64,000 nt of DNA from Leisingera sp. NJS204 (GCF_004123675.1 NZ_CP035417.1:421001-485000); one strand, 5' to 3'. Shown: positions 27,912 through 36,514, counted from the stretch's first letter. Program-made: numbers and translations. The notes: a model not told the origin generated them from the sequence alone.

Positions 27912-28218
27912 GGTTCAGGTTCATCGAAGAACACACTGATACCTTCAGCGCCAAGCGGATGTGCAATGTGCTGGATGTCAGTGAGCGCGGTCTACGGGCC
28001 TATCGCAGCCGCCCGGCCAGTCAAAGGCAGCGCACTGACATGGTCGTTCTGGCGCATATCAAGGAACAATCTCGCCTCAGCCTGGGCAGTTATGGCCGCC
28101 CACGGATGACCGAGGAACTGAAGGAGTTGGGCCTGAACATTGGCCATCGTCGCGTCGGGCGTTTGATGCGTGAGAATGGCATCCGTGTCGAACGATCTAA
28201 GAAATACAAGGTGACGAC

Positions 28219-28259
28219 CATTGCCCGGCAGACGATTGCGAAGCAATCAGCCGAGAGGG
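28219..28259 (+). repeat. Short hairpin insertion, class A copy 1 (41 bp, in IS3 orfB)
   Basis: Starts CATTGCCCGGCAG and ends CCGAGAGGG. First hairpin TTGC/GCAG, second GATTGC-GAA-GCAATC. Relative to the common copy the base of the second stem changed from C-G to G-C, a compensatory change. Lies in the sense direction of orfB; 41 bases cause a frameshift. Confidence 0.85.
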
Positions 28260-28593
28260 GGACAGCAACCACGCCTTCAACATCGCACCCAATCTGCTGA
28301 ACCGGGATTTCTGCGCAGATGCGCCCAATCAGAAATGGGCAGGTGACATAAGTTACGTGTGGACGCGCGAGGGCTGGCTCTACCTGGCGGTGATCCTTGA
28401 TCTGCATTCCCGGCGGGTGATCGGTTGGGCCATCAGCAATCGGATGAAGCGGGACTTGGCGATCCGGGCGCTGAACATGGCTATAGCCTTCAGATCACCG
28501 CCTATGGGCTGCATTCATCATACGGATCGTGGATCGCAATACTGTTCTCATGACTATCAGATAATCCTGCGACAACACGGGTTCAGCGTGTCC

Positions 28594-28632
28594 CCCTCTC
28601 ATGCATGTAAACATGCACTGCCGGGGCAGTGG
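28594..28632 (-). repeat. Short hairpin insertion, class A copy 2 (39 bp, in IS3 orfB)
   Basis: Read on the minus strand: CCACTGCCCCGGCAGTG, then stem TGCATGT-TT-ACATGCA, ending GAGAGGG. Antisense to orfB. At 39 bases it leaves the reading frame open. The second hairpin has a wholly different but still self-complementary sequence compared with other copies. Confidence 0.8.
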
Positions 28633-29838
28633 ATGAGCGGCAAAGGAAATTGCTATGACAATGCGGCCATCGAGACCTTCTTCAAGACGATCAAGGCAGA
28701 GCTGATCTGGCGAAGGTCGTGGCCAACGCGTAGGGCCGTTGAACTGGCCATCTTCAACTACATCAATGGCTTCTACAATCCGCGACGGCGGCACTCAGCA
28801 TTGGGCTGGAAAAGCCCCGTCGCATTCGAACGGAAAGTGGCCTAAACGAGCACTTGGAGCGGCACGAAAGCGGGACACGTCCAAAACGTCCCGCGCACTG
28901 GAAAGGGTCGAAATCGACGAATACACGATCGACCTGACCCTATTGATGAAGATCACAGGTCTTTTTGAATATCTGACACCTGACGAAAAAAAGGCGCTTG
29001 GACTTGATGGAGGCCGCCGGCGAGTTGTCATCTCGGCGGCCATCGACGTTCACACTCGCTGCTTGTTGGCTTTGCAGATCGTTCCAGAGGGGATCGCGGA
29101 TCCGCTGCGCCAGACCCTCGAAATGATTTACACCGACAAGTCCCGTATCTCGGACGAACTCGGCTGCGAGCATGATTGGTATCAGCACGGCAAGGTGGAG
29201 GAGCTCATAATCGATCGGGCTGGTAAGTACATTTCAGATGAAGCGTACCACATCTTGGCATCGCTTGGGATTACCAACCTTGGGGCACCTGCTGGTAAAC
29301 CTTGGTTGAAGCCATTTATCGAGCGTGTGTTCCGAACTATCCATCGCAAGCTCCTGGCGCGGTTTTCTGGCCGGAACTTCTCCAACCCTGTGGAGAGGGG
29401 CAGCAACGACCCTGCTGCAAGGGCAACCCTGACGGTGGAGGAGTTCCTCTGTTGGCTGGTTCGCTGGAGAGTTGATGCCTATCACAATGATCGGCATTCC
29501 GGGCTTGGCATTACTCCGCTGCAAGCCTGGGAGCGGGCCACCGCCGATGTCCGTCCAAAAACGTTATCAAACCGTGAGATGCGTCTTGCTTTTGGCACCC
29601 GGCTGACACGGAAGTCCGGGCGCCATGGCATTCGGGTAATGTGCCTGAACTATCAGACAGACTTTGTAATAAAGCAGTTCGCCAAACAAGGGCCTGAGAC
29701 CGCCGAGGTTTGCTATTGGCACGGCGATGTCGGAGCCATCGAAGTGCGCTACGACAACGGCGATTGGACAACGGCGCCGCGGCCACGACCCCCCAAACTT
29801 CCGAAAACCCCGACGACGACCTGATGGAGTAATCCAAG

Positions 29839-30813
29839 ATGAATAATATCCAACCCACATGCACTGCCGCTCCCGATGTTTCCAACCTGCAAACTTGGCT
29901 TGCTGACAGGTATTTTCGGCTCGATCGCGACGAGGCACTGGCCGACTGCCTGACAGATCTTTTCACCATTGATGGGGCCGGGGCGCTGACCGCCACGCCG
30001 GTTCGCGACCCGTTGAATGGTGAGACCGCTGGGCTGATGCTGATAGGGGATTCCGGGTCGGGCAAGTCGTCGCTTTTGCGGCGCATGCTGCGCACCAATC
30101 CCGCATTCTCAGTGATTTCTGAGACATCCGAAGGGAATACGCTGTTCGAAACAGTGAAGCCTGCCGCGACTATTAAGAGCCTTGCCATCACGATCGCAGA
30201 ACGAACCGGTTATACAAAGATGAAGTCGAACATTCACGGCGACGAAGCCTGGGAGGTGGCGCGCCACCGCATGTCTGTGTGCGGGGTGAGCCTTCTCGTG
30301 ATCGATGAAGCTCATCATCTTCTTCGGAAGGGCAGCGGCAGAGATACTGAAGGTGCGGTTCAGACGATGAAGAACCTGTTGCAGGGCGACAGTTCCGTGG
30401 CGGTCATTCTCTCCGGTGTTCAGAAGCTGTACGAGGGGGTCTTGTCAGACCCAGAAACAGACCGGCGGTTTATCAAAATGCGCCTGCGGCGCATTCAGGA
30501 AGGGTCTGGCGAGGCACATCGTTTCGGCCTTTGCGTCGCAAAATGTGCCCAGCATCTCGGGCTCGATCTGCCAGCGGAAATGTGCTTCGCGGAGCGCGTT
30601 CTGTTTGCAGAAAATGGCGATGCCGGCCGGAGCATTCGCCTCGCCAAACAGACCCTGCGCCGTGCCATGATCATGAACAGGAGGGCCGTTGATCTGAGCG
30701 ATGCAGCCCTCTGTTTCGAAAAGCTTCATCTCGGACGGGAGGCTGCTCCATTTTCCAGTGGTGATTGGTCCGCCATTCGCGAGAACCTGGAAAGCATGGG
30801 GTGGGTCCGATGA
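29839..30813 (+). CDS. tniB: TniB/TnsC-like AAA+ ATPase of the transposon
   Basis: 324 residues. Walker A GDSGSGKSS at 70-78, Walker B SLLVIDEAHH at 151-160, sensor-1-like VAVILSGVQKL at about 192, then the RRFIKMRLRRI region. The ATPase links target selection by TniQ to the TniA transposase. It starts 15 bases after tniA and overlaps the tniQ start by ATGA. The only intact gene of the transposition module. Confidence 0.9.
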   Translation: MNNIQPTCTAAPDVSNLQTWLADRYFRLDRDEALADCLTDLFTIDGAGALTATPVRDPLNGETAGLMLIGDSGSGKSSLLRRMLRTNPAFSVISETSEGNTLFETVKPAATIKSLAITIAERTGYTKMKSNIHGDEAWEVARHRMSVCGVSLLVIDEAHHLLRKGSGRDTEGAVQTMKNLLQGDSSVAVILSGVQKLYEGVLSDPETDRRFIKMRLRRIQEGSGEAHRFGLCVAKCAQHLGLDLPAEMCFAERVLFAENGDAGRSIRLAKQTLRRAMIMNRRAVDLSDAALCFEKLHLGREAAPFSSGDWSAIRENLESMGWVR

Positions 30814-32267
30814 GCACTTTAAGGCCCTACATCCCTTTCGATCTTCGGGAAACCCTGCTGTCTTATGCGGCTCGCCTTTCTGCTGTCCACACAAGAAAGG
30901 GCATGAGACGGCTGTTGAATGATCTCCGCATCCCAGTCGAGAATTTCCTGATGGGCCGCCACGAAGCCGTCGAAGCGTTTGCCAGCGCCACCGGCGGTGA
31001 CGCCGAAATCCTGAAATCTGCTGCTCTGACAGGGAAGAAAAAACACGTCGAATTTCGTGGTGCGAAAATGGCGAAAACCTTCCTTGTGCGGCAAACAGAC
31101 AAGTACTGTCCTGTCTGCCTTGCCGAGGACGGCAGCCCATTCGCATGACGGCAACAGCTGATCTGGTGTTTTGCACCGGCCCACCGATGCGTCCATCATA
31201 ACACATCGCTCCGTCGGATTACCCAGAAAGGGTTCGATCTGCGGGATGGCCTGGTCGCGCCGGGAGCAGGTGCAGTCACACCCTGTCACGGGGACCAGCC
31301 TGAGTATCTGGCCTGGCTGGACAACCGCTTGCACGGACCACGAGAAGAACCAAAGTGGCTGGCCGGTCAAACAGTCCAACAGGTTCTCGAAACCTCCATG
31401 ATGCTGGGCGCGGTGTTGGAGCATGGTCACAAGGTGCGACCTCACAAGCTCCGCGCAAATGATCAGGAAGCGGCTGCCGACATTGGCTTTGCTATTTACC
31501 GGGAAGGCGCAGGTGCCGTGACCGAGGCTCTCGACACTATCCGCCGCAGATCTCCGGCGACTGCGGTTCAAGCCGGGCCGCTCGCAAAGTATGGCCCCCT
31601 GTTCGATTGGCTGGACCGCCGCTGCAACGCAATTGACCCCGGCCCGATACGGGATCTGTTGCGCAACCACATTATCAAGCATGACGCACTCAGCCGAGGT
31701 GACACGGTGCTTGGATACGAAATCAAGGAACGCCGGTACCACTCTGTCCATAGCCTGAGCGAGGAAACCAATATTCCCCGTGTTCGCATGTCCCGGATGT
31801 TGCAAAAATTGGGGAAGATACCTGCGGGGGCGACCCATGCCGAATGTGGTCTGTTGCGGTTCGATGCCCAGGAGATCACCGGATTGATTGCAGATTTCCA
31901 GACTGCCATCGAGATGAAGGACGTCCCGGCCTATATTGGCGCATCCAAAAACCAGTTCCAAACCCTCTACGCTGGTGGGATCATTCGCCCTTTGGTTCCC
32001 CGCGATAAGCCTGGTGCTGTGCGGAATGTTGTCTTCTCACGGCGCCATCTCGACACATTCCTCGAAACGCTCAACGCGCTCCCGGTGGCATCGGAAACCG
32101 GAAAGGACCTGCACACAATCGCCTATGCTTGCCAGCGCGGTGCTGGGACAACGCTCAACTTGGTCTACGGCATACTGTCAGGTGAAATCCCAGCTTGGCG
32201 CCGGGACACGCCACCAGGATTGTCGCAAGTTCTGGTATCTCTGACAGATGCTGTCGGTGCCGAATAG
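30810..32267 (+). pseudogene. tniQ: tniQ target-selection protein, frameshifted
   Basis: TniQ/TnsD-family protein. N-terminal part RPYIPFDLRETLLSYAARLSA and zinc-ligand CPVC near residue 100 are in the first frame, ending at a TGA at 31146-31148. The homologous sequence resumes one base later in another frame (RQQLIWCFAPAHRCVHHNTSL, supplying the remaining Cys/His ligands) and continues to 32267. A one-base deletion near 31146 explains it; no slippery heptamer is visible, so programmed frameshifting is unlikely. The long C-terminal region fits target-specific TnsD-like proteins. Confidence 0.82.
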
Positions 32268-32344
32268 CAAATAGCGAAATCAGGATTTGCCGTTTCGAGG
32301 GTCCGCTTTGCGGGCCCTTTTCTTTTGGCGGACGCAGTGGTTTC

Positions 32345-32464
32345 GGTGGTAACTCGTGCCAATTCTGGTGAGAACTCGTGCCGGACGGAGAATGGGCGAT
32401 CGCATAAGCATTTGATTTTTAATCATTAAAATTAAGGTCGGTGGGAACTCGATCAAGATTTACA
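32345..32464 (-). repeat. Transposon right end with three inverted boxes
   Basis: Boxes GGTAACTCGTGCC (about 32348), GGTGAGAACTCGTGCC (about 32369) and GGTGGGAACTCGATC (about 32439), then the tip GATTTACA ending at 32464. A small hairpin GGGTCCGC/GCGGGCCC with following T run (about 32298-32324) ends the tniQ transcript before the boxes. Confidence 0.78.
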
Positions 32465-32728
32465 ATGTAAATCGGGGCAAAGTTGTCTCGGAATTGGGGC
32501 AAGGATGTCGCGAAGTCGAGCTCCAATCAACATATAGGGTGCTCACTGGGTGCTCTGTCTTCTTATGGGGAAGCTGTGGCGGCAGTTGTAAATCGGGATC
32601 AAGTTGCGGCCGGATGGGCCACAAGACCCGGCGGACGCAATTTTCTAAGGATACTGGCCGACCCAGTGGATGCCTTTTTTGGTTCAAAACCTGATCAATT
32701 CACAGTCGTGAACGTCAAGCAAAGCCTA
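32465..32728. other. Remnant of a second, related transposon end
   Basis: Immediately outside the right tip lies TGTAAATCGGGGCAAAGTTG (32466 on), then TTGGGGCAAGGATG, then ACATATAGGG-TGC and, at about 32589, TGTAAATCGGGATCAAGTTG. Tip, spaced repeated boxes and the ACATATAGGG motif follow the same plan as the left end at 21370-21453, but with a different box sequence. No gene is present. Confidence 0.55.
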
Positions 32729-32858
32729 GGGTCAGGATTCATAACCAATAGATGACGGTCGCGGCCAGAGCGATGGCTGAGAGGAAGACCTTGGGACAGC
32801 GATCATAGCGTGTCGCCACACGCCGCCAGTCTTTTAGCCTGCCGAACATGATCTCAAT

Positions 32859-32899
32859 CACTGCCCGGCAGTGCATTGCGCAGCAATGTCACGAGAGGG
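32859..32899 (+). repeat. Short hairpin insertion, class A copy 3 (41 bp, in IS5 transposase)
   Basis: CACTGCCCGGCAGTG then GTGCATTGC, loop GCA, GCAATGTCAC, ending GAGAGGG. Hairpin 1 is ACTGC/GCAGT. In stem 2 GTG pairs with CAC, where copies 4 and 6 have GGG with CCC. Antisense to the transposase; frameshifting. Confidence 0.88.
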
Positions 32900-33261
32900 G
32901 CGGTTGCGTCGTTTGTATCGGCGCTTGTCGTATTTGACCGGGGTCTTGCGTTGCTTTCTGCCGGGGATGCAGGCGCGTATCCCTTTGTCTTTCAACGCGT
33001 CCCTGAACCAGTCGGCGTCATAGCCACGATCCCCGTGCAACCAGTCGACCTTTGGCAGGCTACTGAGCAGTGCCCGCGCGCCGATGTAGCCGCTGACTTG
33101 GCCGGCGGTGACGAACAGGTTGAGCGGCCGCCCTTGGCTATCGCAGATGGCGTGCAGTTTGGTGTTCATGCCGCCCTTGGTCCGACCGATCAGGCGTCCA
33201 CGCCCCCCTTTTTCGCGGCCATGCTGGTCGCAGTGCGGTGTGCCTTCAAATAGGTCGCGTC

Positions 33262-33302
33262 CGCTGCCCGGCAGGGCATTGCGCAGCAATGTCCCGAAAG
33301 GG
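33262..33302 (+). repeat. Short hairpin insertion, class A copy 4 (41 bp, in IS5 transposase)
   Basis: CGCTGCCCGGCAG, then GGGCATTGC, loop GCA, GCAATGTCCC, ending GAAAGGG. The second stem is nine pairs with one bulged T. Antisense to the transposase; the 41 bases break the frame right before the first catalytic Asp. Confidence 0.88.
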
Positions 33303-33642
33303 GATCATCACGGTCTTTTCCTCGCCGTGTTCGACAGCCAGGCCGACCATCATCTGCGCGAAGATGCCTTTCTCGCTCCAACGCTTCCATCGGCTGTACA
33401 GCGTCTTGTGCGGAGCATATTCCCGCGGCGCATCCCGCCAGCGCAATCCATTGCGATTGATGAAGATAATCCCACTCAACACCCGCCTGTCATCGACCCG
33501 TGGCTTGCCGTGAGACTTCGGGAAGAAAGGGGCAAGTTTGGCCATCTGCTCGTCGGTCAGCCAGTAAAGGTCGCTCATGTCACCGCTCCGTTTTCTGAGC
33601 CGTGAATCACGCAGCGCGTTGAAAATCAATGCATCCTGACCC

Positions 33643-33875
33643 TAAGCCAAATCTGAGCGCCCTGTATTCGTGGTCGAATTCCACCGTTTTGGTGAAATGG
33701 CGCCGAAACTGTGATCTCCGCAGACAAACACTGCTTCACTTGTGCAGAGCTGAAAACGCATTACCAGCGTTTGGTTCGCTGCAGGGCAGCAGGAACGAAG
33801 CCTGAGGATGGTGCCCCGGCGCATCAGCATGGATGGTTCGTCAGAAATATGCAATTTCACTGATCAGATCGCACG
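33643..33875. other. Region between IS5 and the DHPS operon
   Basis: About 230 bases past the last gene of the leftward operon. I see no gene and no convincing terminator for the operon; the original downstream DNA appears to have been replaced by the IS5/transposon material. Confidence 0.4.
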
Positions 33876-34979
33876 CTACTGCAAACTGTCGCAAGTCAGC
33901 GAAGTTCGCCCGGTTTGTGCCATTGCGATGCTCAATTCTTCACTAAGAGTATCCCACAGTTGTTCCAGGCCTCGTTCGCCAGCGGCCGCAATTGCATATT
34001 GCAGAATTCTCCCGATAAAGACAAAGTCTGCACCAAGTGACAGAGCTTTGAGAACGTCTTCGCCTGATCGGATTCCACTGTCGTAGAAGAGAGGAAAATC
34101 CGGTCCAAGATCAGTGCGAATTTTTGCGAGCACTTCAATCGCGGCTGGCGCAGCTTCCAACTGCCGCGCACCGTGGCTGGAAACCTGAATGGCATCAACA
34201 CCTGCAGACACCAGCACGCGGGCGTCTTCAACGTCCAGAACGCCTTTCACCACCAGCTTGCCGGGCCAGAGATCGCGCAACCGGGCCAGCGTGTCCCAGG
34301 TGGCGCGCGCCCGGCTTTCGGTCCGGTCGAAGTCATAACCCTCCATGTCGAAATTCGCCATCACCGGTTTGCCCTTCAGCAGAGTGGCCAGTGACCAGCG
34401 CGGGTGCATGGCAAAGTCAAAGAACTGCCGCGGGCCGATGCTGAAAGGCATCTTGAAACCGTGGCGCAGCTCGCGCGGGCGGCGGCCGACCTCGGGCACG
34501 TCCACGGTCAGAACCAAAGTCTGATAGCCTGCTGCACGGGCGCGCTCGGCCAGCTTGAATGTGCCGCTGCCGTCGCCGCTGAAATAGAGCTGGAACCAGG
34601 CGTGCCCCTCTGCCGCCTCCAGAATGGTTTCCAAAGGGGTGGAGGCGACGGTGGAAACCCCATGCGGCACCCGGTAGCGCGCCGCCAGCCGGGCCAGCAT
34701 CAGGTCGGCGCCGGGGGCCGACAGGTTGCACATGCCCATAGGGGCAATGCCAAAGGGCCGGTCGGCCGCGGCGCCAAAGACCTGCGTGGCCAGCGAGCGC
34801 TGGCTGACATCCCGCAGGATGCGGGGCCGCAGGGTGATAGCATCCAGGGAGGCGCGGTTGCGCGCCGCCCCGGTTTCCTGCCCAGCGGCGCCGTCGATGT
34901 AGTCAAATACCATCCAGGGCAGCCGCCGCCGGGCCAGGCGGCGGGCGTCCTTGGCGGAATGGATGGCGCCTGCGCCCAT
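33876..34979 (-). CDS. FMN-dependent 2-hydroxyacid dehydrogenase, candidate sulfolactate dehydrogenase
   Basis: 367 residues of the L-lactate dehydrogenase/glycolate oxidase/mandelate dehydrogenase family (TIM barrel). Active-site residues line up: FDYIDGAA near 25, QLY with Tyr132, TVD with Asp160, Lys245 in VVKGV, catalytic His269 and Arg272 in SSHGARQL, and FMN-phosphate motif DSGIRSGEDVLKALSLGADFVFIGR at 300-324. It is the last gene of the DHPS operon; its ATG overlaps the comE stop (TGATG). HpsN makes sulfolactate and ComDE consumes sulfopyruvate; no other gene here converts one to the other, so sulfolactate is the inferred substrate. Confidence is high for the family, moderate for the substrate. 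Confidence 0.85.
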   Translation of the reverse strand: MGAGAIHSAKDARRLARRRLPWMVFDYIDGAAGQETGAARNRASLDAITLRPRILRDVSQRSLATQVFGAAADRPFGIAPMGMCNLSAPGADLMLARLAARYRVPHGVSTVASTPLETILEAAEGHAWFQLYFSGDGSGTFKLAERARAAGYQTLVLTVDVPEVGRRPRELRHGFKMPFSIGPRQFFDFAMHPRWSLATLLKGKPVMANFDMEGYDFDRTESRARATWDTLARLRDLWPGKLVVKGVLDVEDARVLVSAGVDAIQVSSHGARQLEAAPAAIEVLAKIRTDLGPDFPLFYDSGIRSGEDVLKALSLGADFVFIGRILQYAIAAAGERGLEQLWDTLSEELSIAMAQTGRTSLTCDSLQ

Positions 34980-35533
34980 CAGCCGGCCACCGCTTTCATG
35001 AAGCGGTCGCGGATCACCACAGGGTCCATCGTGATCACCGGCATCTTGGCGTTGCCGCTGTCGCATTTGACCACCAGAACTGTGGGTTCACCGCTGGCCA
35101 GCGCCTCCTCCAGCGCAGCCCCGGTGTCCTTGTCCTGCACCTCCACCACCCGGGCGCAGCCAGCGGCGCGGGCCATGCCGGCCAGATCAGTGCGCTGGCT
35201 GGTGTAGGTCGGCTGATCGCCGGTGGAGCCATAGGAGCCGTTGTCGACGATCATCAGGATGTAGTTGCCGGGCGCGTTGTTGCCGATGGTGGGCAGCGTG
35301 CCGAGATTGGTCAGAATCGAGCCATCACCATCGATCACGATCACCGGCTTCGGCTGCGCCAGCGCCAGCCCCAGTCCGATGGAGGAGGCAAGCCCCATGG
35401 TGCCCAGCATGTAGAAATTGGTGGGCTGGTCGTCGATTGCGTGCAGCTCCTGTGATGGAATGCCGATGTTGCAGACCACCAGTTCATTGCGCAGGATGGG
35501 CGCGATCTCTTTCAGGATTTCAGAACGGATCAT
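34979..35533 (-). CDS. comE: Sulfopyruvate decarboxylase, beta subunit
   Basis: 184 residues forming the thiamine-diphosphate-binding (PP) half of sulfopyruvate decarboxylase. TPP motif from GDGS (69-72) to DNGSYGSTG (97-105); GTMGLASSIGLGLAL is the PP-domain helix. With ComD it converts 3-sulfopyruvate to sulfoacetaldehyde and CO2; the enzyme was described in coenzyme M biosynthesis and recruited for sulfolactate breakdown in bacteria. The start at 35533 overlaps the end of comD by four bases (ATGA), consistent with a 1:1 complex. Confidence 0.9.
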   Translation of the reverse strand: MIRSEILKEIAPILRNELVVCNIGIPSQELHAIDDQPTNFYMLGTMGLASSIGLGLALAQPKPVIVIDGDGSILTNLGTLPTIGNNAPGNYILMIVDNGSYGSTGDQPTYTSQRTDLAGMARAAGCARVVEVQDKDTGAALEEALASGEPTVLVVKCDSGNAKMPVITMDPVVIRDRFMKAVAG

Positions 35534-36036
35534 TGGTCGCCATAGCCTCCCCAGAAGTTGGCGTCGGTCAGGATGGCAACAGGCTTGTTGCACATGAAGG
35601 TGTATTTCAGGATGTTGTCCAGCTCCTCGACGTCCTTCTGCCAGTGGAAGTGGTAAGTGGGGATATTGAGCTGGGCCAGGAGCGCCTTGGTATGCACTGC
35701 CATTTCCACCTGGCAGGCGACCGGCTCGCGCAGCTCGCCGCGGTAGGAGATCAGCATCGGCAGCGGCATCCGGTAGTACTGGATCAGTGTCGCCAGCGTG
35801 TTGATGGTCACCCCGATGGCGGTGTTCTGCATGATGATGGCCGGACGCTTGCCGCCCATCCAGGCGCCGGCGCAGAGCCCCATGCCCTCATCCTCCTTGT
35901 TGGAGGGGATATGGAAGATGTCGTCGCGCTGGTCGATTTCCTCGATCACGCCGGCCAGCTGCTTGCAGGGCACAGTCGTGACGAAGGAAACGCCGTTGGC
36001 CGCCAGATCGTCGGCGATCCTCTTGTCGATATTCAT
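35530..36036 (-). CDS. comD: Sulfopyruvate decarboxylase, alpha subunit
   Basis: 168 residues, pyrimidine-binding (Pyr) half: NGVSFVTTVPCKQLAGVIEEI, then HIPSNKEDEGMGLCAGAWMGGKRPAIIMQNTAIG, where the EDEG glutamate is the conserved cofactor-activating residue of TPP enzymes. Paired and translationally coupled with comE. The ATG at 36036 is taken because the domain begins there; the frame is open further upstream through the end of the uspA gene in another phase. Confidence 0.9.
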   Translation of the reverse strand: MNIDKRIADDLAANGVSFVTTVPCKQLAGVIEEIDQRDDIFHIPSNKEDEGMGLCAGAWMGGKRPAIIMQNTAIGVTINTLATLIQYYRMPLPMLISYRGELREPVACQVEMAVHTKALLAQLNIPTYHFHWQKDVEELDNILKYTFMCNKPVAILTDANFWGGYGDQ

Positions 36037-36073
36037 GGTCGGTTGCCTTTGCTTCGGAAGTCTCGTTTCGGGG

Positions 36074-36484
36074 TCAGGAGGTGCGGCAGACATGCACCGC
36101 GCAGGGCGCGTGGCGGACCACGCGGGCGGCGGTTGAGCCGAGGAAAAAGTCGCTGAGCCCCGGTTTGTGGGAGCCGACGACGATGCAGTCCATGCCGTGC
36201 TGTTCGGCGTATTCGACGATGGCGCGGTAGGACCGGCCCTTGATGATCTCTGCCGTGACATTGCCGTGACCTGCGGTTTTGGCGGCCAGCGCCTCGCGGG
36301 CTTTGTCAAAACCTTCGCGCACGGTGTCCTCGTCCAGGTAGGCGGTGACCGAACTGTGCGGCGGCTCGTAGACATGCAGCGCGGTGATCTGCCCGCCGGG
36401 GTTGCACAGGGTGGCGGCGGCCTTCAGCGTTGTTCCGGACACCCCGTGATCCAGGGCCATGGGAACCAGGATATTGTCATACAT
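36074..36484 (-). CDS. Universal stress protein within the DHPS operon
   Basis: 136 residues, UspA fold: MYDNILVPMALDHG, ITALHVYEPPHSS, and the nucleotide-binding end CIVVGSHKPGLSDFFLGSTAARVVRHAPCAVHV with a good G-2X-G-9X-GS motif. It sits between the zinc dehydrogenase and comD on the same strand with short gaps, so it is cotranscribed. A role in protecting cells from reactive sulfonate intermediates is only a guess. Related to the stand-alone UspA at 12523-12930. Confidence 0.9.
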   Translation of the reverse strand: MYDNILVPMALDHGVSGTTLKAAATLCNPGGQITALHVYEPPHSSVTAYLDEDTVREGFDKAREALAAKTAGHGNVTAEIIKGRSYRAIVEYAEQHGMDCIVVGSHKPGLSDFFLGSTAARVVRHAPCAVHVCRTS

Positions 36485-36514
36485 GGTTGCTCTCCGTTTG
36501 TTTGGGGCGCGCGG

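Larger units (their letters stand above)
27908..28845 (+). pseudogene. IS3-family transposase OrfB, broken by a 41-bp insertion
   Basis: Rve integrase-core transposase. HTH_21 segment (SYGRPRMTEELKELG...VGRLMRENGIRVER) comes first, then the frame breaks at 28219. Deleting exactly 41 bases rejoins KVTT with DSNHAFNIAPNLLNRDF. The catalytic residues remain downstream: Asp in WAGDISYVW, Asp in HTDRGSQY, Glu in AAIETFF. A second, 39-bp insertion (28594-28632) is in frame and adds 13 residues between FSVS and MSGKGNCYDN. Confidence 0.88.
27572..28886 (+). mobile_element. IS3-family element inserted in tniA
   Basis: Terminal inverted repeats TTGGACGTGTCGCGG (left) and the complement of TTGGACGTGTCCCGC (right), flanked by the 4-base duplicate CGTC at 27568-27571 and 28887-28890. 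It encodes overlapping orfA and orfB. It contains two of the short hairpin insertions described separately (28219-28259 and 28594-28632). Confidence 0.82.
27438..29824 (+). pseudogene. tniA: tniA transposase (DDE), N-terminal deletion and IS3 insertion
   Basis: Rve-type DDE transposase of the TniA/TnsB/MuA class. After removing the IS3 copy with one CGTC duplicate, the frame runs from ATG 27438 (MSALETTYVNYLARSELL) straight into SRALERVEIDEY. The catalytic triad is visible: Asp in EIDEY, Asp in LIIDRAGKY and Glu in FIERVFRT, followed by a Mu-type beta-barrel and a Pro-rich tail ending KLPKTPTTT. Only about 45 residues precede the catalytic core, where intact relatives have well over 100 for end binding, so part of the N-terminus was deleted independently of the IS. 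Confidence 0.8.
21370..32464. mobile_element. TniA/TniB/TniQ (Tn7-like) transposon with two-gene cargo, inactivated
   Basis: Left tip TGTAAATCTT at 21370 and right tip GATTTACA ending at 32464 are inverted. Both ends repeat the box CACGAGTTCYCACC: at the left in direct order (about 21380 and 21401), at the right inverted (about 32348, 32369, 32439). Inside, left to right: DUF6880-type gene, YobI-like NTPase, tniA, tniB, tniQ. The five bases outside (GATGT left, ATGTA right) share ATGT only with a one-base offset, so I cannot claim a clean target duplication. An IS3 copy (27572-28886) lies in tniA and tniQ is frameshifted, so it can no longer move by itself. Confidence 0.85.
32739..33578 (-). 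pseudogene. IS5-family transposase, broken twice by 41-bp insertions
   Basis: N-terminal DUF4096 part (MSDLYWLTDEQMAKLAPFFP...RVLSGIIFINRNGLRWRDAP), then DDE_Tnp_1. Deleting 33262-33302 joins EKTVMI to DATYLKAHRTA (first catalytic Asp); deleting 32859-32899 joins RYKRRNR to IEIMFGRLKDWRR. The second Asp lies in HGDRGYDADW. Without the inserts the frame is continuous to the TGA at 32739. Confidence 0.9.
32729..33642 (-). mobile_element. IS5-family (IS427-like) element carrying two 41-bp insertions
   Basis: Terminal inverted repeats GGGTCAGGATTCAT / ATGCATCCTGACCC flanked by TA on both sides (32727-32728, 33643-33644). It is 914 bp long; subtracting the two 41-bp hairpin insertions leaves 832 bp, the normal size for this group. 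Confidence 0.85.

Noticed and set aside
30810..32267. Programmed frameshift in tniQ
   Set aside because: No slippery heptamer at the junction and the shift follows a plain TGA; a one-base deletion is simpler.
21365..32469. Five-base target duplication flanking the transposon
   Set aside because: The flanks GATGT and ATGTA share ATGT only with a one-base offset; I do not claim a duplication.
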